From CAYTBN01 sp964436045 (lineage in GTDB: Bacteria; Myxococcota_A; UBA796; UBA9615; CAYRNR01): a stretch of 64,000 nt of DNA. The position numbers and the translations under genes were made by a program. Under the pieces are notes generated by a model. It was not told the DNA's origin. It worked only from the letters and a program-made list of their open reading frames with translations, and searched no databases. The stretch is taken from NCBI GenBank assembly GCA_964436045.1, contig CAYTBN010000019.1, forward strand, positions 44,456-108,455. The letters are read 5' to 3'. This document shows positions 20,326 through 31,084 of this stretch, one piece after another (the first letter of the stretch is position 1; the number at the start of each line of letters is the position of its first letter).

Positions 20326-20886
20326 ATGCTGTGGGATCGCGAGGGCAAGTGGAACACGGCGGGCACCATCGACGCCGCACTCGCGGCGTGCCGCGAGCTG
20401 GGGCTGCGGCACCTGGTCGTGGCCTCCAACAGCGGCGAGACCGTCGAGGGGCTGCTCCAGCGTGACCTCGACGGGTTGTCGGTGATCTGCGTGACCCACC
20501 AGGTCGGCTTCAAGTCTGCGGGGGTCGACGAGATGGGCGAGGAGATGCGCGCTCACCTCGCCGATGCGGGTGTGCAGCTGCTGACCACGACCCACCTGCT
20601 CGGTGGCGTCGACCGCGCCCTGCGGCTGCGGTTCAACGGCTACTACCCCCCGGAGATCATCGCCGACTCCCTGCGGATGTTCGGCCACGGGGTGAAGGTC
20701 TGCATCGAGATCGCGGTGATGGCCCTGGACGCGGGCCTGATTCCCCACGGGGTCGATGTGACCTGTGTGGGCGGGCGCGCCCGCGGCGCCGACACCGCCT
20801 GCGTGATCCGGCCCGCCCACTCGCTGGCGTTCTTCGACACGCGCGTGCTCGAGGTGATCTGCCGGCCGCGCCCCAAGGTCGACTGA
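20326..20886 (+). CDS. Pyruvate-kinase C-terminal (PK_C, alpha/beta) domain-like protein
   Basis: 186 residues, a stand-alone alpha/beta domain resembling the regulatory C-terminal domain of pyruvate kinase (ALAACRELGLRHLVVASNSGETVEGLL; GHGVKVCIEIAVMALDAGLIP). Stand-alone versions occur widely in bacteria and archaea and have no assigned reaction. There is no signal peptide. GGAAGGAG lies 7 bases before the ATG, a strong ribosome site. It is followed 4 bases later by a methyltransferase gene, so the two are co-transcribed. Confidence 0.8.
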   Translation: MLWDREGKWNTAGTIDAALAACRELGLRHLVVASNSGETVEGLLQRDLDGLSVICVTHQVGFKSAGVDEMGEEMRAHLADAGVQLLTTTHLLGGVDRALRLRFNGYYPPEIIADSLRMFGHGVKVCIEIAVMALDAGLIPHGVDVTCVGGRARGADTACVIRPAHSLAFFDTRVLEVICRPRPKVD

Positions 20887-20890
20887 GCCG

Positions 20891-21670
20891 GTGGAGGCGG
20901 CCCGGCCCGTGCTGGCTCGCCGCCTGGCGCACCTGCTGCGCGGGCACGACCGCCCCGTCCGCCATCGTCGGCGGCTGGCCCGGCTGATTCTCGAGCTGTC
21001 CGGCCGACCGCCGCCGCCGGATTTCGCAGAGGACTTCCCCCGCTTCGCCGAGCTCCGCGACGCCCTCGATGTCAGCATCGCGGGGGACGACGGCGAGGTC
21101 ATCGAGGAGACATTCCTCGAGCTGTACACCCACCTCCACCAGGCCGAGACGCCCTACACGGCCGACGAGCGGGCGCGGTTGGACGCGGCAGGCGGCTACT
21201 GGGCCCACGCTGGCGGGCTGGGCCCGGTCTTGATGGCGCCGGATCATCTGGACCAGGGCAGCGTCAGCGCGGACTTTGGCGCCGGCAACGGACTGCAGGC
21301 CCTGCTGTTTCAGCTGCTGGCACCCCACCGCAAGACGATCCAGATCGAGATCAGCGCCGGGATGGTGGCCGTCGGCCGGCGCCTTCAGTCCTGGTTCGGG
21401 ATTCCCGGGGAGCGGGTCGAGTGGGTCGTCGGCGATGTGATCGACCACACACCCCGCGGGATCGACATGCTCTATCTGTACCGACCGGTCCGCCCCGATG
21501 GCCCCGGCCGCGCCTTCTACGAGCGCTTCGCCCAGGCGGTCGAGGAAGCCCCCCGCCCGATGACCATCCTGAGCGTCGCCGACGGCCTGGGAGTGTTCCT
21601 CTCCGACCGGTTCGACGTGGCCTACTGCGACGGACACCTGACCCGTTACGAGGGTCCGCGGCCGGGTTGA
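20891..21670 (+). CDS. Class I SAM-dependent methyltransferase-like protein
   Basis: 259 residues, GTG start. The central VSADFGAGNGLQALLFQLLAP (about residues 126-146) is a SAM-binding motif I, followed by KTIQIEISAGMV (motif II acid) and WVVGDVIDHTP (motif III). The first 100 residues are helical and Arg-rich. The SAM fold is convincing; the substrate is unknown. It is the second gene of a two-gene unit with the PK_C-like protein and convergent with the PilZ gene. Confidence 0.75.
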   Translation: MEAARPVLARRLAHLLRGHDRPVRHRRRLARLILELSGRPPPPDFAEDFPRFAELRDALDVSIAGDDGEVIEETFLELYTHLHQAETPYTADERARLDAAGGYWAHAGGLGPVLMAPDHLDQGSVSADFGAGNGLQALLFQLLAPHRKTIQIEISAGMVAVGRRLQSWFGIPGERVEWVVGDVIDHTPRGIDMLYLYRPVRPDGPGRAFYERFAQAVEEAPRPMTILSVADGLGVFLSDRFDVAYCDGHLTRYEGPRPG

Positions 21671-21689
21671 GCGGCCCCGGGAGCGCGGA

Positions 21690-22831
<1,142 letters not shown>

Positions 22832-23040
22832 ACGCCGCACCCCCGGGGATGATCGTACTGCGGAGCGGACCTGAAAAGAACAGGTGTCTGCGACGCGCGC
22901 TGCGTACCAGCGTGCGCACGGCCGCTGGAAAGGCAACCGCCCTCACACGCGCCTTGACGAGCCCCCGGGCAGGAGGCAACTTAGGCTTGGCTACCGAGCA
23001 CCCGCGGGCGGGCCCGGCAGCCGACGATGGGGAAGACACG

Positions 23041-26000
23041 ATGCACGCTCCCGGCAGACTCACGGCGCTCACGATCATCCTGGCACTCGGCGGCTGTGGA
23101 GCCCCACCCGGCGGGCTGCGGCCCACCCCCGAGGGGACCGGACCGCTGGTCTACGTGGACTGGGACGCCGAGCCCCTCCCCGAGATCCCCTTCCCCAACG
23201 ACCTGGGGACCCGGCCGGATCCGGGTTCACCCACCGGACTGCGGCTGAACTTTCCACAGGACGCGCCCACGGAGCTGGAACGCGAGGCGCGGCGCAAGGT
23301 CAACGAGCTGTCGGGCTGGGGTATCTTCTCGCCGATCACCGTACGTTTCACCGCCCCCCTGGACCTGGGAAACCTGCTCGAGCGGCACGACGCCGACCTG
23401 GAACCCGACGACGACGCGGTCTACGTGTTCGACGTCAGCCCCACCTCCCCGAATTACCTGCAAGCGGTGGAGCTGGACCTGGGACACGGCCGCTTCCCGG
23501 CGGACGTGGTCCAGACCGACCGGTACTTCCCCAACGACCCCAGAGCCGACTCGCCGTCGGTGCTCTACGAGACCGTGGACGAGGACGTCAACGGCAACGG
23601 CGAACTCGATCCGGGGGAGGACACGGACGGCGACGGCGTGCTGGACGTGGCCAACCTGTGGCCCGGCGGGAGCGACCCGCGCCAGGACCTGATGGAGTGG
23701 TACGACCGGGAGACCGATACGCTGATCCTGCGCCCGGTGGTCCCGCTGCGGGAGGAGACGCGCTACGCCGTCGTGCTGACGTCGCGGCTGCGGGGCGCGG
23801 ATGGTGAGCGGGTCCGCTCCCCCTGGGCCCACGTCAACCACACCCGCCAGACCGACGCCTTGTGGCCCGTGCTCGAGGCGCTGGCCGACGTGGACCTGAC
23901 CGTCGACGACGTGGACTTCGCCTGGGTCTTCACCACCGCGCGGGTCACCGGCGATCTGGTGGACCTGCGCCGGGGTCTGGACGGCCAGGGCCCGTTCCCG
24001 AACCTGGGCAATACCTTCCCGGCCGGGGTCTGGAGGGCCTCCGAGGTCCACGACATCGACGGCGTGGACAACGTCTACGCGCTGCCCGTGGATCGGCTGC
24101 TGGAGGTCCTGCTGCTCGCCGGGCTGCTGCCGGAGAGCGCGCGGGAGGTGATGGAGCCTGGCTACGCCCTCTCCTCCCACGTGGTCGGCGGGGTGATCAC
24201 CACCCCCTTCCTGCTGGCGGATCGGGACGACGACGGTCGCGACACCTCCGAGGAGTGGTGGGATCTCGACCCCGTGACCGGCGAGGTGCACGCCGAGGCC
24301 CAGCTGCTCAACTTCACCTGTGTCGTACCCCGGGCCGACGCCGATCACACCCAGCCCTTCCCGGTGGCGATCTGGGGCCACGGTTACGGCTCGTCACGTT
24401 TCGACATGTTCAACCTGGCCTGGGCCACTTCCAGGGTCGGCATCGCCACCTGCGCCGCCGACTACCCGGGGCATGGGCTGGCGCTGAACCCCTCGGATCT
24501 GGAGGAGTACGGACCGCTGCTGGAGCAGGCGGGCCTGCTGACCTTCCTCGAGCACCTGGAGGACAGCCGCGCCCGGGACCTGGACAACGACGGCACCGCC
24601 GACTCCGGGGCCGACCAGTGGACCGCAGACTCCTTCCACACCCGCGACCAGGTGCGTCAGGGAGCGCTGGACATGATCCAGCTGCGCCGGGCGCTCGCCC
24701 GCTGCGGCACCACCACCATGGGCACCGACGTGGACGGCGACGGCGTGGCCGAGCTGTCGTGCGACTGGGACGGGGACGGCGCGCCCGACCTGGGCGGCCC
24801 GGACGCGGACATCTTCTTCTCCGGCGGCTCGCTGGGCGGGATCGTCACCTCGGTGGCGCTCGCGGTCGAACCGGAGGTGGTGGCCAGTGCGCCCATCGCC
24901 GGCGGCGGCGGGCTGACCGACATCAGCCTGCGATCCAACCTGGGCGGCGCCACCGAGGCGGTCTTCGGCCGGATGATGACGCCGTTGATCCTCGGCACCC
25001 CGGTCGACGGCGGCGGCCTGGTCATCTCGCAGTACGGCGTCTCGGGCTTCGTCGAGATGCGCGACGTGCCCATCGCCACCCTCTCGACGGTGCCCGCTGG
25101 CGGGCGGGTGCGGGTCGAGAACCTGGACAATGGAGAGATCCGCGACGGCATTCTGGACGCCGACGGACGGTTCCGGGTGGCGATCCCGGCCGACGCCCTG
25201 GACGCGGCCGAGAAGCGCGCCGCCGCCGGCATCCCCGAGACCGGCCCCGACGAGGACCGGGCCTACGGAGTCCCCGACAACGAGGGGCTGGGGGACCGGC
25301 TACGGATCACCGTCTGGGACGCGGACGACGAGGTGGTCGCCGACCTGGAGCGGTTCGAGGCCGAGTCCACCTTCGAAGGGGTGACGGTCGACGACGGCTC
25401 GCCGCTGGTGGCCCTCTCGTCGGGGCTCGGGCTGGTCCGCGGCACGCCGCGCCTGCGGCGGGTCGTGCAGAGCCTGGCGATGATCACGGAGCCCGGCGAC
25501 CCCATCGCCTACGCTCCGCACTGGATCGACGACCCCTTCCCCGATCTCTTCGACGGGCCGGCCAACGTGCTCCAGGTCAACACCGTCGGCGACGAGGTCG
25601 TGATGATCAACGCCGGGATCGCCCTGGCCCGCGCCGCCGGGCTGGTCGACCGCCACGAGATCGATCCTCGCTACGGGATGACCGCCGACGACTGGCTGAT
25701 CGCCCGCCGCGTGGTGCACGGCCTCGAGGAGTACGGGCCCTACACGGACGTGGACGGCGAACACGCGCTCTTCGACGCCGACGACCTGGACGACGGCACC
25801 GACGGCACGGGCGCCCCCTCCGAGCTGCCGTACCGGGCCACGATCACAACCAACAGCGGGACATCGGCCCTGCGTCTGCCCTACGTGGACACCCGCGGCT
25901 CCCACGGCCCACACGAGCCGGATCTGGAGGCGGAGTTCGACATGTCGACCTTCCTGTTCAACCAGGTCGCGCACTACCTGTCCGTGCGCGGGGCGGAGGT

Positions 26001-26064
26001 CAGCGACGATCCCTGCCTGGCCCGCAACGACTGCGATCACCTGCGCCCGGTGCCGGAGGACTAG
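23041..26064 (+). CDS. Large lipoprotein with alpha/beta-hydrolase (esterase/lipase-like) domain
   Basis: 1007 residues. The signal peptide ends in LALGGC, so C19 is lipidated. The N-terminal 370 residues are Ig-like and Asp-rich, with Ca-binding-like loops (DVNGNGELDPGEDTDGDG). The hydrolase region has the oxyanion segment PVAIWGHGYGSSR (about 440) and a nucleophile elbow GGSLGG with S597. It resembles surface lipoprotein esterases of myxobacteria and other Gram-negatives. ATG 23041 with GGGGAAG upstream gives the lipobox at the right place. It lies 3 bases upstream of the outer-membrane protein gene, so the two probably form a secretion or surface unit. Substrate unknown. Confidence 0.82.
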   Translation: MHAPGRLTALTIILALGGCGAPPGGLRPTPEGTGPLVYVDWDAEPLPEIPFPNDLGTRPDPGSPTGLRLNFPQDAPTELEREARRKVNELSGWGIFSPITVRFTAPLDLGNLLERHDADLEPDDDAVYVFDVSPTSPNYLQAVELDLGHGRFPADVVQTDRYFPNDPRADSPSVLYETVDEDVNGNGELDPGEDTDGDGVLDVANLWPGGSDPRQDLMEWYDRETDTLILRPVVPLREETRYAVVLTSRLRGADGERVRSPWAHVNHTRQTDALWPVLEALADVDLTVDDVDFAWVFTTARVTGDLVDLRRGLDGQGPFPNLGNTFPAGVWRASEVHDIDGVDNVYALPVDRLLEVLLLAGLLPESAREVMEPGYALSSHVVGGVITTPFLLADRDDDGRDTSEEWWDLDPVTGEVHAEAQLLNFTCVVPRADADHTQPFPVAIWGHGYGSSRFDMFNLAWATSRVGIATCAADYPGHGLALNPSDLEEYGPLLEQAGLLTFLEHLEDSRARDLDNDGTADSGADQWTADSFHTRDQVRQGALDMIQLRRALARCGTTTMGTDVDGDGVAELSCDWDGDGAPDLGGPDADIFFSGGSLGGIVTSVALAVEPEVVASAPIAGGGGLTDISLRSNLGGATEAVFGRMMTPLILGTPVDGGGLVISQYGVSGFVEMRDVPIATLSTVPAGGRVRVENLDNGEIRDGILDADGRFRVAIPADALDAAEKRAAAGIPETGPDEDRAYGVPDNEGLGDRLRITVWDADDEVVADLERFEAESTFEGVTVDDGSPLVALSSGLGLVRGTPRLRRVVQSLAMITEPGDPIAYAPHWIDDPFPDLFDGPANVLQVNTVGDEVVMINAGIALARAAGLVDRHEIDPRYGMTADDWLIARRVVHGLEEYGPYTDVDGEHALFDADDLDDGTDGTGAPSELPYRATITTNSGTSALRLPYVDTRGSHGPHEPDLEAEFDMSTFLFNQVAHYLSVRGAEVSDDPCLARNDCDHLRPVPED

Positions 26065-26067
26065 ACG

Positions 26068-27603
26068 ATGCCAGGCACAGCACGATCCTCCGCGACCCTC
26101 CTGCTGCTCCTCGTCGCCCTGTCCGCGTGCACGGCCGCCCGGGCCACCCAGCGCGTCCAGTTCGGCACACCCGAGTCCCCGCTGAACCTGGAGTTCGCCG
26201 GCGAGTACCGCTTCCAGGGCATGATGTTCACCGACATCCCCGTGGCCGCCGACGGGACCTCCATCGACCAGCCCTACGTGGCCGATCAACGGCTGCGCGG
26301 ACGGTTCGACATCTCGGGCCGGCACTTCCGCGTGGGCACCGAGTGGGACCTGTTCAGCGGCCAGATGTTCGGCCCTACCTGGGGAATTCCCGGGGAGATG
26401 GACGAGCGCAACCGACACACCCGCACGATCTTCTTGCGCGACGGCTTCGTGCCCCGGCGCGCGGCCGCGACCTTCAGCTGGCCCGCGTTCACACTGGAGA
26501 TGGGGTTGGTGACCAGCCACTGGGGGCTGGGGATGCTGGTCAACGACGGCGCCCACGACCCCGTGTTCGGGCGCAACGACTTCGGCGACCGCGTCGTCCG
26601 GCTCCGTGCCACCGGCAAGCCCCTCTACCTGCAGCAGGACCACCCGCTGCGTCACGCGCTCAACGTCACCGCCGCCATCGACTGGGTGATCGCCGACGAG
26701 GCCGCCCGCTTCCGCGAGCGCCAGCTGGCGCTGCAGGGCATCGTGTCGGTGCTGTATGCCGATGCCCGCGATCGCCAGCTGGGGATCTACGCGGTCTACC
26801 GCCATCAGCGTGAGCTGGACGAAGACCGGACCACGCGGGTGGTGGTGATCGACGCGTTTGGAATTCTGCCGATCTCCCTGGGCCAGGGCCCCGTCCTCAG
26901 CCTGGCGGCCGAGGGGGCGCTGATCACCGGGGAGACCGACCGCTCGCTGACCTACTCGGCGCGGCGGCTGATGGGGGTGGTCTCTGGCGGCGTCACCGGT
27001 TCCGCCGCGATCCACGCCCCTGGCGACGTGATGCGCATCCGCCTCCGGGGTGGGTTGGCGTCGGGGGATCCCGATCCCGACGACGGGCTCACCGGTGACT
27101 TCTCCTTCGATCGCGACTTCGACGTGGGCATGGTGCTGTTCGATCAGCTGTCCGGCGGGGCGGAAGCCGCGGCCCACGCCCAGCTGACCGATCCGACCCT
27201 CAGCCCCCCGCCGGACGGCGTCGACGGCCTGGTCACCGAGGGTTCCTTCCGCCGGGCGGTGTTCGTTCAACCGGTGTTCGAATACGACCCGATCCACTGG
27301 TTGGGCTTCAAGGTGGGGGCGCTGCTGGCAACCGCCGTGGTCGACTGGACCCAGCCCTACTACACCTACCGGGCCGGCGGTGCCCCGCGGAACCACCTGG
27401 ACACGGCGCCCGACGGGCGCTTCCTGGGCGCCGAGATCAACTGGGCGCTGCGCCTCGGGGGACCTGTGCGCCCGGCGCGGGCCAGTTCGGTGGAAGCGGC
27501 GTTCCTGGCCCAGGGCGGCCACCTCTTCGTCGGGCCCGCGCTGGCCGGCGAGGGCCCGGACTCGATCCACATGTGGCTGCTGACCGGTCGCCTGCGCTGG
27601 TGA
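26068..27603 (+). CDS. Outer-membrane beta-barrel-like protein
   Basis: 511 residues with a signal peptide, and a lipobox-like LSAC at residues 18-21. The mature part is full of alternating amphipathic strands with aromatic girdles (FAGEYRFQGMMF, RFDISGRHFRVGTEWDLFSG, LEMGLVTSHWGLGML), and it ends in the aromatic residue Trp (LLTGRLRW), typical of barrel proteins recognised by BAM. It is directly downstream of the lipoprotein esterase (3-base gap). No specific porin family is recognised. Confidence 0.75.
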   Translation: MPGTARSSATLLLLLVALSACTAARATQRVQFGTPESPLNLEFAGEYRFQGMMFTDIPVAADGTSIDQPYVADQRLRGRFDISGRHFRVGTEWDLFSGQMFGPTWGIPGEMDERNRHTRTIFLRDGFVPRRAAATFSWPAFTLEMGLVTSHWGLGMLVNDGAHDPVFGRNDFGDRVVRLRATGKPLYLQQDHPLRHALNVTAAIDWVIADEAARFRERQLALQGIVSVLYADARDRQLGIYAVYRHQRELDEDRTTRVVVIDAFGILPISLGQGPVLSLAAEGALITGETDRSLTYSARRLMGVVSGGVTGSAAIHAPGDVMRIRLRGGLASGDPDPDDGLTGDFSFDRDFDVGMVLFDQLSGGAEAAAHAQLTDPTLSPPPDGVDGLVTEGSFRRAVFVQPVFEYDPIHWLGFKVGALLATAVVDWTQPYYTYRAGGAPRNHLDTAPDGRFLGAEINWALRLGGPVRPARASSVEAAFLAQGGHLFVGPALAGEGPDSIHMWLLTGRLRW

Positions 27604-28908
27604 TCAGGGGAAGGGGAAGCCCACGTCGGGCACGCCCCACGCCCTGCTGAGGACGGACGCCATCTCCATCCCGAGGCTCGGGTCGGCCACGAAGACCACC
27701 GCCAGGACCGCCGTGGCCAGCGCCAACGACAGAAGTAATGTGGTCCGTAGCCGGCGCCCGCGTTCGAGGGGGCGAACGGCCCATTCCGGCAGCAGCGGGA
27801 TCACGCTCTCCACCGCCCAGGCGGGCAGCACCGGGATCACACTCTCCACCGCCCAGGCGGGCAGCCAGCGGATCCCCGAACTCCCCTCCGGTTCGCGCTG
27901 GGACACGGCGTCCGGGGCGGGCTCGGATCCGCCCAACCCCTCCGGCGGGATCGGTGGCTGCATGGACATGGTGCTGGCATCCTCATCCGGGTCCAGGGAC
28001 GCATCCAGCTCGTCGAAGTGCGACACGAAGCGGTTCCAGCCGCCGGTCCCGGGGGCGCTGCTGCCGAGGGTCAACGCCAGGGGCTCGTCGAACCCCATCA
28101 GATCCGGGGTCTCACTGTCGTCCCGGGCCAACTCGCCCACGTCCCTCACCGCACGCACGCCCGGACGCTCGGCGGCGGGCAGCATCCGCCCCATGACCTC
28201 GGCCATGTCGGCCTCTGCCGGGTAGGAACGCCCGAGCTCGCGAACGTCCTCGGACAGGGCGCGCGCATCCGGGTAGCGGTCCTCGGGGCGCTTGGTCAGC
28301 AGGCTGCCGAGGATGGCGCCGGAGCCGGGGAAGACGTCCTCCCCATGGGCGATCAGATCCCGGGTGTCGCCGGCCACGATGCGGTAGGCGAGGGTCAACA
28401 CCGAGTCCGCCTCGAATGCGGGCCGGAGGGTGATCAACTCGTAGAGGATCGCCCCCAGCGAGAACAGGTCGCTGCGGGGATCCAGGGAGTTGTTGCCGGT
28501 GATCTGCTCGGGGGACATGTACCGCGGGGTGCCCTTGATCGACGCACCGGTGGTCGTCGTGACCAGGTTCGAGGTCGCCTTGGCGATGCCGAAGTCGAGG
28601 ATCTTCGGCGTTCCACCCCGGTTGACGATGATGTTCGACGGCTTCAGATCCCGGTGCACCAGGCGGAGGGGGAGCCCATCGTGATCCCGGAGCCGGTGGG
28701 CGTGATGCAAGCCGCGACAGACGCCGAGGGCGATGGCGACCCGTTTGGCGAATCCGAGTGGCCCCGGCAGGAGGGCCTCGTAGACCGTACCGACCGCGCC
28801 ATTGCCCAGCTTGCGGACGATCCGGTACTTGCCGAACGGGACACCTTCGCCGGGCGAATCCACTTCCGAGGTGTGGCTCTGCACCCGTCCATAGTAGCCG
28901 CTCACCAT
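27604..28908 (-). CDS. PknB-type Ser/Thr kinase lacking most of the N-lobe
   Basis: 434 residues. The G-loop LGNGAVGTVYEA (34-45) and the C-lobe (HRDLKPSN at 85-92, DFG at 105-107, GTPRYMSPEQ, DLFSLGAILYEL) are normal. After RVAI at 56-59 the sequence jumps straight to ALGVCRGLHHAH. About 80 residues that should hold the ATP-binding Lys, the C-helix Glu and the hinge are absent, with no frameshift (junction near base 28731). A proline-rich linker, a tandem LPAWAVESVIP repeat and one transmembrane helix (about 388-410) follow. Either this is a natural pseudokinase or the DNA has an internal deletion. It lies 21 bases after the MFS gene. Confidence 0.85.
   Translation of the reverse strand: MVSGYYGRVQSHTSEVDSPGEGVPFGKYRIVRKLGNGAVGTVYEALLPGPLGFAKRVAIALGVCRGLHHAHRLRDHDGLPLRLVHRDLKPSNIIVNRGGTPKILDFGIAKATSNLVTTTTGASIKGTPRYMSPEQITGNNSLDPRSDLFSLGAILYELITLRPAFEADSVLTLAYRIVAGDTRDLIAHGEDVFPGSGAILGSLLTKRPEDRYPDARALSEDVRELGRSYPAEADMAEVMGRMLPAAERPGVRAVRDVGELARDDSETPDLMGFDEPLALTLGSSAPGTGGWNRFVSHFDELDASLDPDEDASTMSMQPPIPPEGLGGSEPAPDAVSQREPEGSSGIRWLPAWAVESVIPVLPAWAVESVIPLLPEWAVRPLERGRRLRTTLLLSLALATAVLAVVFVADPSLGMEMASVLSRAWGVPDVGFPFP
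27797..27868 (-). repeat. 36-bp direct repeat (two copies) in the kinase gene
   Basis: Two adjacent, nearly identical 36-base units encode a 12-residue repeat (LPAWAVESVIP-x) just before the transmembrane helix. A third, diverged copy (LPEWAVRPL) follows in the protein. Confidence 0.8.
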
Positions 28909-28929
28909 GCCACCGGGAATCGACCCGCG

Positions 28930-30159
28930 TCAGGCCCTCGCCGAGATCCTCCCGCCCGGATCGCTGCCGGATCGCTGACGGCTCACCCGCGCGAACAGCC
29001 AGCCTCCGGCCAGCAGCGGCAGCAGGGCGGTGAGCACGGCCACGCGCTGGCTGCCCGCCAATGTGGCCACCAGTCCGAAGCTGGCGGGCCCGACCAGGGT
29101 CGACGACTTGGTCACCAGCGTGTAGAGGCCGAAGGAGAACCCCGAGGTGTCCTCCTGGTACAGCGACGAGTAGTGGGCGCGCATCAGGGCCTGGGTGGAG
29201 CCGATGACCAGCGAGCTGGTCAACGAGAGGGCCACGAAGTGGCTCGCCGCCGCCGCCTGTGAGAGCCCGATCAGCAGGACGCACCACAGCCCGATCGTGA
29301 CCAGGATCGTCCTGGGCAGCCCAAGCCGCGGGGCGACGCGGCCGATGGCCCAGGTGGCGGGGAAGGCCAGCAGCTGCACGGCCACGAACACCCCGCCAAT
29401 GGCGCCGATGCTCAGATCCAGGGTCTCGCGCGCGAAGAGGGCCGAGAAGAACAGGGCGGTGACGACCCCCTCGTTGATCAGCCAGAACGCCCCCAGGGTC
29501 AGGCCGAGGCGCCGGTCGAAGACGGCCCGGGCCAGCTGTCCGAGCCCCAGCCCCGCCCGACCCCGGTGCGGCGGCAGGAGCCGCAGCGCCAGCACCGCCA
29601 GCGGGACGAAGAACAGAGCGGTGACCGCGAACCCGATCCAGGCCCGATCCAGGTCCGCACCTCCGGCGCCCAGCACCAGCAGCAAGCAGACCACCCCGCC
29701 GAGGTAGCCGAATCCCCAGCCGAACGAGGACACCGCCGCCCGCTCGGTGGCCACCGCCAGGTGGGAGAGGAAGGAATCGCACAGCGCCACCGACAGCACG
29801 TACAGGGCATGGGTCGCCACGAACAGGCCGATGACCAGCCAGGGCGCGGGGGCAACCGAATGGGAGAGTGCGACGATTCCCACGAGCCCGCAGGCGGCCC
29901 CGCTGACCACCAACCCCAGCACGGTGCGTCGCACGACCCGGTCCGCCAGGTAGCCGATCAGGGGTGCGAGCAGCGCCGCCAGCAGCACCGCGGACGAGAG
30001 GCTGACCCCCCAGACCAGGTCGGGGCGCGGGTGGTCGGCGAACAGCCGTTCCCTGACGTACAACGGGAACAGGAAGGCCCCGAACACGAGGACATAGCCG
30101 GAGTTGGCGAAGTCGTAGAGAAAGAACCCCCAGCGCGAGCTTCGCGTGATCCCGACCAT
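28930..30159 (-). CDS. MFS transporter, UMF1/Atg22-like
   Basis: 409 residues, about 12 predicted transmembrane helices. The N-terminal RWGFFLYDFANSGYVLVFGAF contains YDFANS, characteristic of the UMF1/Atg22 (vacuole effluxer) branch of the major facilitator superfamily. Loop GYLADRVVRRTVLG matches the MFS 2-3 loop. Eukaryotic Atg22 exports amino acids from the vacuole; bacterial members are uncharacterised. It is divergent from the NIF3 gene (81 bases) and heads a two-gene unit with the kinase. The intergenic region has a small hairpin CCTGT-CTACC-ACAGG. Confidence 0.88.
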   Translation of the reverse strand: MVGITRSSRWGFFLYDFANSGYVLVFGAFLFPLYVRERLFADHPRPDLVWGVSLSSAVLLAALLAPLIGYLADRVVRRTVLGLVVSGAACGLVGIVALSHSVAPAPWLVIGLFVATHALYVLSVALCDSFLSHLAVATERAAVSSFGWGFGYLGGVVCLLLVLGAGGADLDRAWIGFAVTALFFVPLAVLALRLLPPHRGRAGLGLGQLARAVFDRRLGLTLGAFWLINEGVVTALFFSALFARETLDLSIGAIGGVFVAVQLLAFPATWAIGRVAPRLGLPRTILVTIGLWCVLLIGLSQAAAASHFVALSLTSSLVIGSTQALMRAHYSSLYQEDTSGFSFGLYTLVTKSSTLVGPASFGLVATLAGSQRVAVLTALLPLLAGGWLFARVSRQRSGSDPGGRISARA

Positions 30160-30240
30160 TACCCCTGTCTACCACAGGCGCCTGCGGGTCACGTCCGGCG
30201 GTGTTAGGTTGTCTCCATCCCGAAATGCGCGGAGGACTCG

Positions 30241-30993
30241 ATGAAGCTCGACGAGCTGGTCACCTATCTGGACGTCACCCTGGACATCGGCGCCTTCGAC
30301 GACTCCTCGGTCAATGGCCTGCAGGTCGAGTCGGGCGATGAGGTGGCCAATCTCGCGATCGCGGTGGACGCCAGCCTGGAGGCGATCGAGGGCGCGGCGG
30401 ACGCGGGCGCACAGCTGTTGCTGGTCCACCACGGTCTGCTGTGGGGTAAGCCGAGCCCCCTGCGGGGTGTGCTCGGCGCCCGGGTCGGCCGGTTGTTCCG
30501 GACCGGGGTGTCGCTGTACGCAGCCCACATTCCCCTGGACGCCCATCCGACCCTGGGCAACAACGCCGAGCTGGCCCGCCGCTTCGAGCTTCGGGAGGTG
30601 GAGCCCTTCGGGGTCTACCGGGGCAAGTCCATCGGCCTCGCCGGCTCGCTGGACCGCCCGCGGCCCGCCGTCGAGCTGATCCGGAGCCTGGAGTCCAGGG
30701 TCGGGCCCGCGACGGCCGCCGTGCTGGCCGGGGAGAACCCCGTCGACCGCGTCGCCGTGGTCAGCGGCGGCGCCGGCGACATGGTCGAGGAGGCCGCCCG
30801 CAACGGCATCCAGCTGCTGGTCACGGGCGAACAGGACCACACCGCGGCGGTCTACGCCCGCGACGCAGGCATCCACCTGCTGTTCCTGGGCCACCACGCC
30901 ACGGAGGTCTACGGGGTACGGGCGCTCGCCGGACACCTGGAGTCCGAGTTCGGACTGCCCTGGACGTCCGTCGGCCGCGGTACGGGCATCTGA
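30241..30993 (+). CDS. NIF3/YbgI-family dinuclear metal protein
   Basis: 250 residues, covering the NIF3 fold: FDDSSVNGLQVESG at residues 19-32, LLLVHHGLLWGKP with the His pair that binds metal, AAHIPLDAHP, and the C-terminal LVTGEQDHTAAVYA and LFLGHHATEVYGV motifs. It is a cytoplasmic, usually hexameric protein whose biochemical role is unsettled (GTP cyclohydrolase 1 type 2-like annotation is common but unproven). GGAGG sits 7 bases upstream of the ATG. It is shorter than the 370-residue form with a PII-like insert. It is a single-gene unit, convergent with hemW. Confidence 0.92.
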   Translation: MKLDELVTYLDVTLDIGAFDDSSVNGLQVESGDEVANLAIAVDASLEAIEGAADAGAQLLLVHHGLLWGKPSPLRGVLGARVGRLFRTGVSLYAAHIPLDAHPTLGNNAELARRFELREVEPFGVYRGKSIGLAGSLDRPRPAVELIRSLESRVGPATAAVLAGENPVDRVAVVSGGAGDMVEEAARNGIQLLVTGEQDHTAAVYARDAGIHLLFLGHHATEVYGVRALAGHLESEFGLPWTSVGRGTGI

Positions 30994-31084
30994 GCACGGG
31001 AGGCGGTGGGGAAGGGCGCGGATCCGCCGGGGCCGGGGCACTCGGACTCGGGCGATGAAGATGGGGCCGGCTCTCGTCTTTTGG

